43,433 nt of DNA from Caballeronia sp. BR00000012568055 (GCF_029439455.1 NZ_JAQFVG010000324.1:1-43433); one strand, 5' to 3'; counted from the first letter of the stretch, positions 1-8,569 are shown. Numbers and translations: made by a program. The notes: generated by a model not told the origin, from the letters alone.

Positions 1-1
1 C

Positions 2-859
2 GACGGCCGTATCACCAAGGGCGATGCGCTCGCCGCTCAGGCCGGCGCTCCCGCCGCCAAGACCGCAGCACCGGCGCCCGCCGCTGCGCCCGCGAAGGCT
101 GCCAAGCCGTCGCTGCCGCAAGTCAACGCACCGGCTTCCGCCGATGCCTGGCTCAAGGACCGCCCGGAACAACGCGTGCCGATGTCGCGTCTGCGCGCGC
201 GTATCGCGGAGCGTCTGCTCGAATCGCAACAAACCAACGCCATTTTGACGACGTTCAACGAAGTCAACATGGCGCCGGTCATGGATCTGCGCAACAAGTA
301 CAAGGACAAGTTCGAGAAGGAACACGGCGTGAAGCTCGGCTTCATGTCGTTTTTCGTGAAGGCCGCTGTGGCGGCGCTTAAGAAGTTCCCGCTCGTGAAC
401 GCATCGATCGACGGTAACGATATCGTCTATCACGGCTACTTCGACATCGGTATCGCGGTCGGTTCGCCGCGCGGTCTGGTGGTGCCGATCCTGCGCAACG
501 CCGATCAGATGAGCCTCGCCGACATCGAAAAGAAGATTGCCGAATTCGGCCAGAAGGCGAAGGACGGCAAGCTGTCGATCGAAGAAATGACCGGCGGCAC
601 GTTCTCGATCTCGAACGGCGGCGTGTTCGGCTCCATGCTGTCGACGCCGATCATCAACCCGCCGCAATCGGCGATTCTCGGCGTGCACGCGACGAAGGAA
701 CGCGCGGTGGTCGAAAACGGCCAGATCGTGATCCGTCCGATGAACTACCTCGCACTGTCCTACGACCACCGCATCATCGACGGCCGCGAAGCCGTGCTGT
801 CGCTGGTCGCGATGAAGGATGCGCTGGAAGATCCGGCGCGTCTGCTGCTGGACCTGTAA
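2..859 (+). CDS. odhB: 2-oxoglutarate dehydrogenase E2 (dihydrolipoyl succinyltransferase), 3' part
   Basis: The gene is cut by the left edge; the reading frame is open from base 2. It is the E2 core of the 2-oxoglutarate dehydrogenase complex, which transfers succinyl from lipoamide to CoA in the TCA cycle. What remains is the end of the peripheral-subunit-binding domain (GRITKGD), an Ala/Pro-rich linker, and the whole catalytic domain. The C-terminal domain carries SNGGVFGS and the active-site motif DHRIIDGRE near the end, where His and Asp are catalytic. The lipoyl domain lies outside the window. The next gene is lpdA, 93 bases on, encoding the E3 partner, which supports OdhB over the pyruvate dehydrogenase E2. 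The open frame also contains an internal ATG at 176, but homology clearly continues upstream of it. Confidence 0.95.
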   Translation, partial: DGRITKGDALAAQAGAPAAKTAAPAPAAAPAKAAKPSLPQVNAPASADAWLKDRPEQRVPMSRLRARIAERLLESQQTNAILTTFNEVNMAPVMDLRNKYKDKFEKEHGVKLGFMSFFVKAAVAALKKFPLVNASIDGNDIVYHGYFDIGIAVGSPRGLVVPILRNADQMSLADIEKKIAEFGQKAKDGKLSIEEMTGGTFSISNGGVFGSMLSTPIINPPQSAILGVHATKERAVVENGQIVIRPMNYLALSYDHRIIDGREAVLSLVAMKDALEDPARLLLDL

Positions 860-871
860 GTATCGATAAGT

Positions 872-916
872 GCCTTCGGGCGCGCGCGATAGGCTCGCGC
901 GCGCCTTGAAGAAGGC
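872..916 (+). other. Strong intercistronic hairpin between odhB and lpdA
   Basis: An outer stem (872-877 with 911-916, GCCTTC/GAAGGC) encloses a 10-bp GC-only stem (879-888 with 896-905, loop ATAGGCT). No T-tract follows, so it does not look like a standard intrinsic terminator. A role in processing or stability of an odhB-lpdA transcript is inference. Confidence 0.5.
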
Positions 917-952
917 GTCTGCGCAAGAGCGCAGTCATGCGAAAGGAAAGTC

Positions 953-2383
953 ATGTCCAAAGAATTTGATGTCGTCGTGATCGGCGCGGGCCCTGGCGGC
1001 TATATCGCGGCGATTCGCGCAGCGCAGCTCGGCAAGTCGGTTGCGTGTATCGAAAAGTGGAAGAACCCGGAAGGCGCACTGAAGCTCGGCGGCACGTGTC
1101 TGAACGTGGGCTGCATTCCGTCGAAGGCGCTGCTGGCGTCGTCGGAAGAATTCGAGAATGCGTCGAAGCATCTGGCCGATCACGGGATCAGCGTGTCGGA
1201 CGTGAAGCTCGATGTGTCGAAGATGCTGGCGCGCAAGGACGGCATCGTCGAGAAGATGACCAAGGGTATCGAGTTCCTGTTCCGCAAGAACAAGATCACC
1301 TGGCTCAAGGGTCATGGCAAGTTCACCGGCAAGAATGCGTCGGGCGTGCAGATCGAAGTGTCGGGCGAAGGCGAAGCTGAAACGGTGACCGCGAAGAACG
1401 TGATCATCGCGACGGGTTCGAAGGCGCGCCATCTGCCGAATATTCCGGTCGATAACCGAATCGTCGCGGATAACGAAGGCGCATTGTCCTTCGATGCCGT
1501 GCCGAAGAAGCTCGCCGTGATCGGCGCGGGCGTGATCGGTCTGGAACTCGGCTCGGTGTGGCGTCGTCTGGGCGCGGATGTGACCGTGCTCGAAGCGCTG
1601 CCGCAATTCCTCGGCGCGGCGGATGAATCGCTGGCGAAGGAAGCCGCCAAGCAGTTCAAGAAGCAAGGTCTGGATATTCACCTCGGCGTCAAGATCGGCG
1701 AAGTGCAGACGTCGGACAACGGTGTTTCCATCGCTTATACGGACAACGCCGGTAATGCGCAGACGCTGGAAGCGGATCGTCTGATCGTGTCGATCGGACG
1801 CGTGCCGAACACCGATAACCTCGGTCTGGAAAGCATCGGCCTGAAGGCGAACGAGCGCGGTTTCATCGACGTGGACGATCATTGCGCGACAAGCGTGCCG
1901 GGCGTGTACGCCATCGGCGACGTGGTGCGCGGCCCGATGCTCGCCCACAAGGCGGAAGACGAAGGCGTGGCAGTGGCGGAAATCATCGACGGTCAGAAGC
2001 CGCATATCGACTACAACTGCGTGCCGTGGGTCATTTACACGGAACCGGAAATCGCGTGGGTCGGCAAGACGGAACAGCAGCTCAAGGCCGAAGGCCGTGA
2101 GATCAAGACCGGCCAGTTCCCGATGATGGCCAATGGCCGCGCATTGGGTATCGGCAAGGCTGAAGGCTTCGTCAAGATGATCGCGGATGCCAAGACCGAT
2201 GAGATTCTCGGCGTGCATATCATCGCGGCGGACGCGTCGGATCTGATCGCGGAAGCGGTGGTGGCGATGGAGTTCAAGGCGGCGTCGGAAGATATCGGCC
2301 GTATTTGCCATCCGCATCCGTCGCTGTCGGAAGTGATGCGTGAAGCAGCGCTCGCGGTCGATAAGCGTGCGTTGAATATGTAA
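953..2383 (+). CDS. lpdA: Dihydrolipoyl dehydrogenase (E3)
   Basis: A 476-residue flavoprotein that reoxidises dihydrolipoamide with NAD+ for 2-oxoacid dehydrogenase complexes. The N-terminal FAD-binding GAGPGG lies at residues 11-16. The redox-active disulfide is C49/C54 in GGTCLNVGCIPSK. A second Rossmann motif, GAGVIGLELG, serves NAD binding. The C-terminal dimer-interface pair is H455/E460 in HPSLSE. The ATG is preceded by AGGAAA at a normal distance. It follows odhB on the same strand, so it is most likely the OGDH-specific E3. Length and motifs are standard. Confidence 0.97.
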   Translation: MSKEFDVVVIGAGPGGYIAAIRAAQLGKSVACIEKWKNPEGALKLGGTCLNVGCIPSKALLASSEEFENASKHLADHGISVSDVKLDVSKMLARKDGIVEKMTKGIEFLFRKNKITWLKGHGKFTGKNASGVQIEVSGEGEAETVTAKNVIIATGSKARHLPNIPVDNRIVADNEGALSFDAVPKKLAVIGAGVIGLELGSVWRRLGADVTVLEALPQFLGAADESLAKEAAKQFKKQGLDIHLGVKIGEVQTSDNGVSIAYTDNAGNAQTLEADRLIVSIGRVPNTDNLGLESIGLKANERGFIDVDDHCATSVPGVYAIGDVVRGPMLAHKAEDEGVAVAEIIDGQKPHIDYNCVPWVIYTEPEIAWVGKTEQQLKAEGREIKTGQFPMMANGRALGIGKAEGFVKMIADAKTDEILGVHIIAADASDLIAEAVVAMEFKAASEDIGRICHPHPSLSEVMREAALAVDKRALNM

Positions 2384-2420
2384 GCAAGCTCGGCTTCGGG
2401 CAATCAGCATCGCAAAAACG

Positions 2421-2448
2421 AAGGCGAGCGGATCACACCGCTCGCCTT
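2421..2448 (+). terminator. Hairpin terminator after lpdA
   Basis: An 11-bp perfect stem (2421-2431 with 2438-2448, AAGGCGAGCGG), a 6-base loop and then a short T-containing run. It lies between the lpdA stop and the zapE start and probably ends the odh transcript. The T-run is short, so some read-through is likely. Confidence 0.65.
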
Positions 2449-2464
2449 TGTCATTCACAAGATC

Positions 2465-3562
2465 ATGAACGTCACCGAATACTACGAAAACGAACTGCGC
2501 ACGCGGGGCTATCAATCGGACGAGGCGCAGCTCGCGGCGGTCGCACGCCTTCAGCAGTGCTACGAGGAATGGGTCGCGTACAAGGCGCGCCGCTCGAACG
2601 CGCTGAAGAAGTTTCTGGTGCGTCCCGATCCGCCGCGTGGCGTGTATATGTGGGGCGGCGTGGGGCGCGGCAAGAGCTTTCTGATGGACAGCTTCTATGC
2701 CGTGGTGCCGGTGACGCGCAAGACGCGGCTGCATTTTCACGAGTTCATGCGTGAGGTGCATCGTGAATTGGAAGAGCTGAAAGGACAGGCCGATCCGCTC
2801 GATGAGCTGGCGAAACGCATCGCCAAGCGATATAGGCTGATTTGCTTCGACGAGTTCCACGTCAGCGATATCGCCGATGCGATGATTCTGTATCGCCTGC
2901 TGGACCGCATGTTCAAGAATGGCGTGCAGTTCGTGATGACGTCCAATTACGAGCCGACCACGCTGTATCCGGATGGTTTGCATCGCGATCGGTTGCTGCC
3001 GGCCATTCAACTGCTGCAAGACAATCTAGACGTCCTGAATGTCGATGCAGGCACGGATTATCGGCGTCAGACGCTCTCGCAAGTGAAGGCGTATCACACG
3101 CCGCTGGGCGCTGGCGCGAACGAAGCCTTGCGCGCGGACTTCGCCAAGCTCGCCGCCGTGCCGGACGAAAGCCCGATTCTGCATATCGAAAAGCGCGAGA
3201 TCAAGGCGCTGCGCAAAGCGAATGGCGTCGTCTGGTTCGACTTCGCGACCTTATGCGGTGGTCCGCGTTCGCAGAACGACTATCTCGAACTCTCGACGCG
3301 TTTCCACGCGGTCATTCTCTCCGATGTCCCGCAAATGACGCCGCGCATGGCCTCCGAAGCGCGCCGCTTTACGTGGCTCATCGACGTGTTCTACGACCAC
3401 AAGGTCAAGCTGCTGATGTCGGCGGCGGTGCCGGCCGAGGAGCTGTACGTGGAAGGACCGATGGCGAACGAGTTTGCGCGGACCGTGTCGCGCATTATCG
3501 AGATGCAGTCGAAGGAATATCTGGAAGCGCCGCGCCGCATGGCGGATATCTCGTTGACTTAG
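2465..3562 (+). CDS. zapE: Cell division protein ZapE (AFG1-like ATPase)
   Basis: A 365-residue P-loop ATPase of the AFG1/ZapE family, known in E. coli to act on the FtsZ ring during late constriction. The Walker A motif GGVGRGKS is at residues 64-71 and the Walker B-like segment is ICFDEFHVSDIADA. An arginine-rich sensor region follows (TSNYEP, then LHRDRLLPAI). Length is typical. The ATG at 2465 lies just after the lpdA terminator hairpin, so it may have its own promoter or rely on read-through. The position downstream of the odh operon is, from memory, common in Burkholderiales. Confidence 0.93.
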   Translation: MNVTEYYENELRTRGYQSDEAQLAAVARLQQCYEEWVAYKARRSNALKKFLVRPDPPRGVYMWGGVGRGKSFLMDSFYAVVPVTRKTRLHFHEFMREVHRELEELKGQADPLDELAKRIAKRYRLICFDEFHVSDIADAMILYRLLDRMFKNGVQFVMTSNYEPTTLYPDGLHRDRLLPAIQLLQDNLDVLNVDAGTDYRRQTLSQVKAYHTPLGAGANEALRADFAKLAAVPDESPILHIEKREIKALRKANGVVWFDFATLCGGPRSQNDYLELSTRFHAVILSDVPQMTPRMASEARRFTWLIDVFYDHKVKLLMSAAVPAEELYVEGPMANEFARTVSRIIEMQSKEYLEAPRRMADISLT

Positions 3563-3635
3563 CGGCAACAAAACTTAACGAGAATCAAAAAACTGTATTT
3601 CTTCAATCGGCATAAGGCTTTGCCGACATTTTCAA

Positions 3636-3673
3636 GATTCGGAGCACTCTTATTTCCCCGATTTGGTGCACTC
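3636..3673 (+). repeat. Pair of 14-bp direct repeats upstream of the IS5-like gene
   Basis: GATTCGGAGCACTC at 3636-3649 and GATTTGGTGCACTC at 3660-3673 match at 12 of 14 positions. They start 24 bases apart, a little over two helical turns. They sit 37-74 bases before the chosen GTG start of the next gene. The layout fits a two-site operator, but no binding protein is known here. Confidence 0.5.
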
Positions 3674-3709
3674 GGTATCGTGACCGGGTACTCAAATGGA
3701 GAAAGAATA

Positions 3710-4138
3710 GTGAAACCCTACCGCGATATGACCGACGAAGAATGGCAGATGGTCGCGCCGCTTTTGCCCGCACTGCGTCCGCGTTCGGAATTGCGCGGAC
3801 GGCCGCTCGCGAATACCCGCGCCGTGCTCAACGGCGTGCTCTGGGTGATGTATAGCGGCGCGTCGTGGTCTACACTGCCGCGCAAATATCCGTCGTATCA
3901 GACGTGCCATCGGCGCTTCAAGACGTGGCATGAGACCGGCGTGCTCTTGCGTGTGATGACGCAGTTGTTCGGGCCGGCGGGTGAATCGCTGTATGCGCTG
4001 ATGACGTCGCGCATGCGCGTGCCGAGCGATTTGCCGTTTATCGCCGCTGCCGAGACTTATGGCAACGTGGCGGGCGTCGCCGCCGCCGGAAATGCGAGCG
4101 TGAACGAAGCTGCGGAACCGGCGCGCCGCGCGGCGTAA
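3710..4138 (+). CDS. IS5-family transposase-like protein, N-terminal domain only
   Basis: A 142-residue protein whose first part matches the DUF4096 N-terminal helix-turn-helix region of IS5-type transposases: MTDEEWQMVAPLLP, RGRPL, VLWVMYSGASWSTLP, then YQTCHRRFKTW. The DDE catalytic domain is absent: full transposases of this group are about 260 residues, and here the sequence ends in an unrelated Ala-rich tail. I chose the GTG at 3710 because GGAGAAAG stands just before it; an in-frame upstream ATG at 3620 lacks a good ribosome site. No terminal inverted repeats were noticed. Base composition is like its neighbours and it has its own terminator, so it may be a resident, domesticated DNA-binding protein instead of an active element. 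Function unknown. Confidence 0.75.
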   Translation: MKPYRDMTDEEWQMVAPLLPALRPRSELRGRPLANTRAVLNGVLWVMYSGASWSTLPRKYPSYQTCHRRFKTWHETGVLLRVMTQLFGPAGESLYALMTSRMRVPSDLPFIAAAETYGNVAGVAAAGNASVNEAAEPARRAA

Positions 4139-4162
4139 AAACTTATTCGAAGCTGCACGATG

Positions 4163-4200
4163 AAAAGCCGACCGAAGATGCAAATCTTCGGTCGGCTTTT
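4163..4200 (+). terminator. Bidirectional intrinsic terminator
   Basis: A perfect 17-bp stem (4163-4179 with 4184-4200) with loop GCAA. The stem's own ends give A- and T-runs on both sides (T-tract to 4203 on the plus strand). It separates the IS5-like gene from the convergent DUF2147 gene and can serve both strands. Confidence 0.9.
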
Positions 4201-4221
4201 TTTACGGCGATACTGTTCCCG

Positions 4222-4674
4222 TTACTGTTCGCGAATCCAGGTCTGCGAGCGCCCGAGCAGCGATACGCCGATATACCCGCGCACCACCAGTTTCTGCCCG
4301 CCGTCTTCCAGCGTCATCTTGCATTTGTAGAGCTTGCCGTTCTCGGGATCGAGAATCTGGCCGCCATCCCAGACATCGCCACTCTGGCGCATGCCGGTGA
4401 TGATCGTCATGCCTTTGAGCAACTGATCCTTGCGTTCGTCCTTGCAAGCCGTGCAGCGTTTCTCCGGCTGATCCAGCTTGCCGATACCCCGAATAATCTT
4501 GCCCGACAACTGCCCGCTGCCATCGTCGGCGATTTCGATGATCGCTTTCGGCTGGCCCGAAGCATCGTCGATGGTTTGCCACTTGCCTGCGGGCGTCGCC
4601 TGAGCGAACGCGCTACTTGCCGCTAATGCGAGCAGCGCGCCGATGGCCAGTCGCTGGCCGATGAAACCGGTCAT
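4222..4674 (-). CDS. DUF2147 family exported protein
   Basis: A 150-residue protein. Residues 1-24 form a signal peptide (basic start, hydrophobic ALLALAASSA, cleavage near AFAQA). The mature part matches the DUF2147 family: GKWQTIDD at the front, LSGKI, a CxxC-like pair (CTAC), a GDVWDGGQILDPENGK segment, and the usual ending RGYIGVSLLGRSQTW. DUF2147 proteins are small periplasmic beta-rich proteins of unknown biochemical role. The start has GGAGA ahead of it. It lies 30 bases after surE on the same strand and is probably co-transcribed. Confidence 0.88.
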   Translation of the reverse strand: MTGFIGQRLAIGALLALAASSAFAQATPAGKWQTIDDASGQPKAIIEIADDGSGQLSGKIIRGIGKLDQPEKRCTACKDERKDQLLKGMTIITGMRQSGDVWDGGQILDPENGKLYKCKMTLEDGGQKLVVRGYIGVSLLGRSQTWIREQ

Positions 4675-4704
4675 AGATTTGTCTCCGTCTTATCGTTTGA
4701 ATAA

Positions 4705-5484
4705 TCAGCGCAGGCCAGCTTCGAGTGTAGCGAACGTGCGCTCGTCCGTGCGATCGAAATGCAGCGGCGTCACCGAGACACGTTTCGACGCGACCACGGC
4801 CGTTTCGCTATCGGGCGCATTCTCGCGCGGACCGCGCTGAAATCGCAGCCAGTGATATTCGATGCCGCGCGGATCGACATTCGTCACCACGTCGATACCT
4901 TCCACCAGTCCCACGCCCTGACGCGTGACGGTCAGCGGACCGGCATCGAACGCATCGCAATCGGGGAAGTTGACGTTGAGGCAAGTCGGGGCATCGTGCG
5001 ACACGGCGAGCAGGCGGCGGATCACGCCCGGCGCGAGCGCACGCGCGGTGTCCCAGCGGACGTTATCGCGATCGGAGAAGGTCTGACTCAGCGCAATCGA
5101 TGGCAAGCCCAGCAGCAAGCCAGTCATTGCCGCGCCGACCGTGCCGGAGAACATGGTCTCGACACCGAGATTCGCACCGCGATTGATGCCCGACAGCACC
5201 AGCGTCGGCGGCGCGTCTTTCATGAGGTGCCGCGCGGCCATCACCACGCAGTCGCCGGGCGTGCCTTGCACGCCGAAGCGCCGCTCGCCCTGACGCGATA
5301 CGCGCAGCGGCGAATGCAGACTGATGGAATGCGATGTTCCGCTCTGATCGTGCTCGGGCGCGACCACCCAGACTTCGTGCGCGAGTTCGGCGGCAACGGC
5401 TTCGAGCACGGCCAACCCGGGCGCGTCGATACCGTCGTCATTGGTCAGCAGCACACGTTGAACGATGGGTTCAATGGCGGACAT
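4705..5484 (-). CDS. surE: 5'/3'-nucleotidase SurE
   Basis: A 259-residue metal-dependent nucleoside monophosphatase of the SurE family. Metal ligands are visible: D16/D17 in LLTNDDG, S48 in DQSGTSHS, and N101 in LSGINRGANLG. The family signature GTPGDCV is also present. The ATG is preceded by AAAGGAG. In many proteobacteria surE sits beside pcm, nlpD and rpoS; none of those is here. Instead it lies between a 77-residue putative winged-helix gene and a DUF2147 gene, so it may be a second copy. That cannot be tested from this window. Confidence 0.93.
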   Translation of the reverse strand: MSAIEPIVQRVLLTNDDGIDAPGLAVLEAVAAELAHEVWVVAPEHDQSGTSHSISLHSPLRVSRQGERRFGVQGTPGDCVVMAARHLMKDAPPTLVLSGINRGANLGVETMFSGTVGAAMTGLLLGLPSIALSQTFSDRDNVRWDTARALAPGVIRRLLAVSHDAPTCLNVNFPDCDAFDAGPLTVTRQGVGLVEGIDVVTNVDPRGIEYHWLRFQRGPRENAPDSETAVVASKRVSVTPLHFDRTDERTFATLEAGLR

Positions 5485-5559
5485 CGCGTATCACTCCTTT
5501 AACCGGTGGCGAAAGATATCGACCGATTATTACAGAGTTTGTTGAATACGCGATTACGG

Positions 5560-5793
5560 TTAATTAGAGGATGGCTTGATGCCCAGACCGCGCAGCACGG
5601 CATTGCCGTCGTCGGTGAGGCGGATTTGCGGGCGGCTCGCGTCCGGCGACACGATCTCGACATAGCCGTATTCCTGCAGCGACGCCACATCAGGCGTGGC
5701 CGCCATGGCGTCGATCGGCGCGTGCAACAAAAGCAGCAGCGTGGCGATTTCGTGATGGCTCAGAAGCCGTTTGATTACCGGACGGATTTTCAT
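5560..5793 (-). CDS. Small hypothetical protein, possible winged-helix
   Basis: A 77-residue protein of unknown function. The C-terminal half (LQEYGYVEIVSP, then PQIRLTDDGNAVLRGLGI) resembles the third helix and wing of winged-helix regulators, where 'LTxxG' is common, but it is short for a full domain. I chose the ATG at 5793 over the TTG at 5799 because AAGGG sits 7 bases before the ATG. It is read in the same direction as surE, 75 bases ahead of it. The 183 bases upstream of it hold no recognised feature. Confidence 0.6.
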   Translation of the reverse strand: MKIRPVIKRLLSHHEIATLLLLLHAPIDAMAATPDVASLQEYGYVEIVSPDASRPQIRLTDDGNAVLRGLGIKPSSN

Positions 5794-5976
5794 GGTCAAG
5801 CCCTTGTTTTACATGACGATGCGCGGTGTGCCTCGGTTGGAACGGTCCGCCTTGATGTCGATGGAGTGCGGAGCAGGTTATCGGCCGAGTCTTAGGCGAA
5901 ACTTAAAACCTGGCGCGCGTCGGGTGCGCAGTTGTTACACCGCATGTCACACCGTATGTCGCCATCAAAAAACGCG

Positions 5977-6807
5977 CTAAAACCGGTACTCCGGATTGCG
6001 CGGATCGAAGGTCAGATCGTCGAAAGGCTTCTCTTCGATACGCTCGAACACCACGCTCTCGAAAATCTCACCGTCGTTATCGAACGATTCGACCGTGCGC
6101 AGCAGCGGACGCCGCAAGTCCAGTCCGAGAATTTCGCGCTTGGCGTAAAACGCGGGCTGGCCGGTCGGCGTGTCATAGGTGAAGGCGACCACGCGCACGC
6201 CATCGAATGTCTTTACGTCGATGCTCGATGGCTTCGTGATGCCCGCTTCCGCAAACTTCCTGCCTTCGGCCAGAAAGCGCTGCGTGATCGATTCGACATT
6301 GAGTTCGCGGATCGAATGATTCGACTGCGCGCGCGCAAGCGTCCCGTTCACCGAAGCCCATAGTGGCACGACGCCGAGAAAACCGCCGAGATGGCCGTAC
6401 AGTTCGTCGGGCCGTTTCGAATCGTCGTAAATGACTTCCTGGCCCGCATGCGCGCCATCGGGCAGCCATTTGGCGTAGATGCGCAGCGGGTCGCGCGTGA
6501 CGCGCACCAGCATATGATCTTCGCGCTTCGGCCACTTGCCCTTGATGCGCTCGCGTCGCCGCATGGTGAATTCGCACGATGCGTACTGATGCTGGCCTGC
6601 TTCGAGATATCGCGGCACCGTCAGCGGATCGAGCGAGCGAAAGAGCGGAGTGAGTTGATCGTCGTCGAGGTTTTCTAGCGCGCCGGTTTCGGCTGCGTTT
6701 GCCAACCAACGCACTTGTTCGTCGATGGACAGCGTGGCGAGATCCTGCGCCTGCGCGCGTCCGATACACATGCAGCAGCACAGAATCAGCAACGCAGCAC
6801 GCAGCAT
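5977..6807 (-). CDS. DUF1571 family exported protein
   Basis: A 276-residue protein with a signal peptide (residues 1-20, LLILCCCMCIGRAQA, followed by Q). The mature part resembles DUF1571: YASCEFTMRRRERIKGKW, LRIYAKWLPD, GQEVIYD, and PFDDLTFDP near the end, a LolA-like beta-barrel half-shell pattern. The biochemical role is unknown; related folds carry lipids or lipoproteins across the periplasm. GGGAGGAG precedes the ATG. It starts 22 bases after the stop of the acyl-CoA ligase gene and is probably the last gene of the fatty-acid operon, where a lipid-handling role would fit (inference). Confidence 0.8.
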   Translation of the reverse strand: MLRAALLILCCCMCIGRAQAQDLATLSIDEQVRWLANAAETGALENLDDDQLTPLFRSLDPLTVPRYLEAGQHQYASCEFTMRRRERIKGKWPKREDHMLVRVTRDPLRIYAKWLPDGAHAGQEVIYDDSKRPDELYGHLGGFLGVVPLWASVNGTLARAQSNHSIRELNVESITQRFLAEGRKFAEAGITKPSSIDVKTFDGVRVVAFTYDTPTGQPAFYAKREILGLDLRRPLLRTVESFDNDGEIFESVVFERIEEKPFDDLTFDPRNPEYRF

Positions 6808-6829
6808 GCGGCTCCTCCCGATGAGTGAA

Positions 6830-8569
6830 TCACGAATCCCGCAATTCTCGTCTCAGCACTTTGCCGATGGATGTCAGCGGCAAGGCATCGCGGAACTCGA
6901 CGGCAGTGGGCACCTTATAACCGGTGAGGTGTAAACGGGCGAAGGCGAGCAACTCTTCCATCGTCAGTGAATCATCCCGTTTGACGATGAACACTTTCAC
7001 GCGTTCGCCGGTCACAGCATCCGGCATGCCGACCGCCGCGACCGCGCGCACTTTCGGATGCGCCGCGAGCACGTCCTCGATCTCGTTCGGATACACGTTG
7101 AAGCCGGACACGATCATCATGTCCTTCTTGCGATCGATCAGGCGAATAAAGCCGCGCGCATCCATCACGCCGATATCGCCGGTGGCGAACCAGCCTTGTG
7201 CATCGATGGCTTTCGCGGTGTCGTCGGGGCGGTTCCAGTAGCCTTTCATCACTTGCGGACCTTGCACGCAGAGTTCGCCCGGTTCGTCGAAATTGGCCCA
7301 TTGTCCGTCGTCACGTTTCAGGCGCACGAGCGTGGAAGGAACGGGAAGGCCGATATTGCCTTCGAATGTGACCTTGCCATCGGCGCGCAGCGGAGTGGCG
7401 CAGACCAGCGGCGAACATTCCGTCAGCCCATATCCTTCGACGATGCCGCGTCCCGTCACTTTTTCGAAGCGCTCCGCGATAGCGCGTTGCGTCGCCATGC
7501 CGCCCGCCATCGCGAGCTTAAGCGCGGAGAAATCGCGCTGACGGAATTCATCGTGATCGAGCAGGGCGCTGTAGAGCGTATTCAATGCGGTAATCGCGGT
7601 GAACGACTCGTGCTTCAACGTGCGCAACACAGCGCGAATATCGCGCGGATTCACGATCAGCACATTGCGCGCGCCGATACCCAGACATACCAGCGCGTTT
7701 ACCGTCAGCGAATAGATGTGATAAAGCGGCAGCGGCGTCACGACTGTTTCTTGCTCATCGACAAGCACGCCGCGCGCCCATGCCAGCGCCTGCATCACAT
7801 TGGCGATGACATTGCGATGCGTAAGCATCGCGCCTTTGGGCACGCCCGTGGTTCCGCCGGTGTACTGAATAAATGCGATATCGCCGTGTCCGACGCGCAC
7901 CGGTTCGAACTTGCGCCGCGCGCCGCGTGCGAGTGCCTGATTCAGCGTGACGGCATCGGGAATCGAGTATGCGGGCACGCGTTTTTTCACGTGACGCATA
8001 AACAAATCGAGCGCGCGTCCCTTCACGTTGATGCCATCGCCGAGCAAGTCGCCCAGGCCGGTCACGATCACGTGATGAATGCGCGTGCCGGGGCGCGCAT
8101 CTTCAAGCGTCTTCGCGAACACATCGAATACGACGATGCTTTGCGCGCCGCAATCCTTCAACTGCACGCCGAGTTCTCGCACCGTGTAGAGCGGGTTCAC
8201 GTTCACCACCGTCGCGCCCGCGATCAGCGCGCCGAACAGCGTGACGGGATAAGCGAGCGTGTTCGGCATCATCAGCGCAATACGATCGCCGGGTTTCACG
8301 CCCACTTCCTGCAAATACGATGCGAATGCGTGCGCCTTCTGTCCGAGCGTATCGAAGCTCATATTCGAGCCGAGACTCGCGAACGCGACGTGTCCGCCGA
8401 GACGAAAGCGCGCGATGCAGTCATCGAAGTAATGCACCAGCGAGCGCCAGCGCGACGGATCGATTTCATGCGCGACGTTCGGCGGATACGACGCGTACCA
8501 GACGCCATCGGTCGCGTGCGGCGACAGGCTCACGCGCGGCGCGGCCTGTCCCTGTGCAGCGGGCTTCAT
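6830..8569 (-). CDS. Long-chain acyl-CoA ligase (FadD-like)
   Basis: A 579-residue AMP-forming ligase that activates a carboxylic acid, probably a long-chain fatty acid, to its CoA ester. The ATP-binding motif YTGGTTGVPKG lies at residues 236-246, followed by GYGLTECSP and the hinge region GDIGVMDARGFI with DRKKDMMIVSG. This is the typical FadD architecture and length. GGAGAC precedes the ATG. It is the sixth gene of the minus-strand operon, 56 bases after the thiolase stop, and supplies the activation step for the dehydrogenase, hydratase, reductase and thiolase upstream. Exact chain length cannot be read from the sequence. Confidence 0.92.
   Translation of the reverse strand: MKPAAQGQAAPRVSLSPHATDGVWYASYPPNVAHEIDPSRWRSLVHYFDDCIARFRLGGHVAFASLGSNMSFDTLGQKAHAFASYLQEVGVKPGDRIALMMPNTLAYPVTLFGALIAGATVVNVNPLYTVRELGVQLKDCGAQSIVVFDVFAKTLEDARPGTRIHHVIVTGLGDLLGDGINVKGRALDLFMRHVKKRVPAYSIPDAVTLNQALARGARRKFEPVRVGHGDIAFIQYTGGTTGVPKGAMLTHRNVIANVMQALAWARGVLVDEQETVVTPLPLYHIYSLTVNALVCLGIGARNVLIVNPRDIRAVLRTLKHESFTAITALNTLYSALLDHDEFRQRDFSALKLAMAGGMATQRAIAERFEKVTGRGIVEGYGLTECSPLVCATPLRADGKVTFEGNIGLPVPSTLVRLKRDDGQWANFDEPGELCVQGPQVMKGYWNRPDDTAKAIDAQGWFATGDIGVMDARGFIRLIDRKKDMMIVSGFNVYPNEIEDVLAAHPKVRAVAAVGMPDAVTGERVKVFIVKRDDSLTMEELLAFARLHLTGYKVPTAVEFRDALPLTSIGKVLRRELRDS

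Noticed and set aside
935..3019. A 694-residue minus-strand open frame opposite lpdA and zapE
   Set aside because: It is rich in His, Arg and Ala with no recognisable domain and mirrors two clear genes; long antisense frames are common in GC-rich coding DNA.
3607..3626. A TCGGCA/TGCCGA hairpin after zapE as a terminator
   Set aside because: The stem is only 6 bp with an 8-base loop and the following T-run is short; too weak to call.
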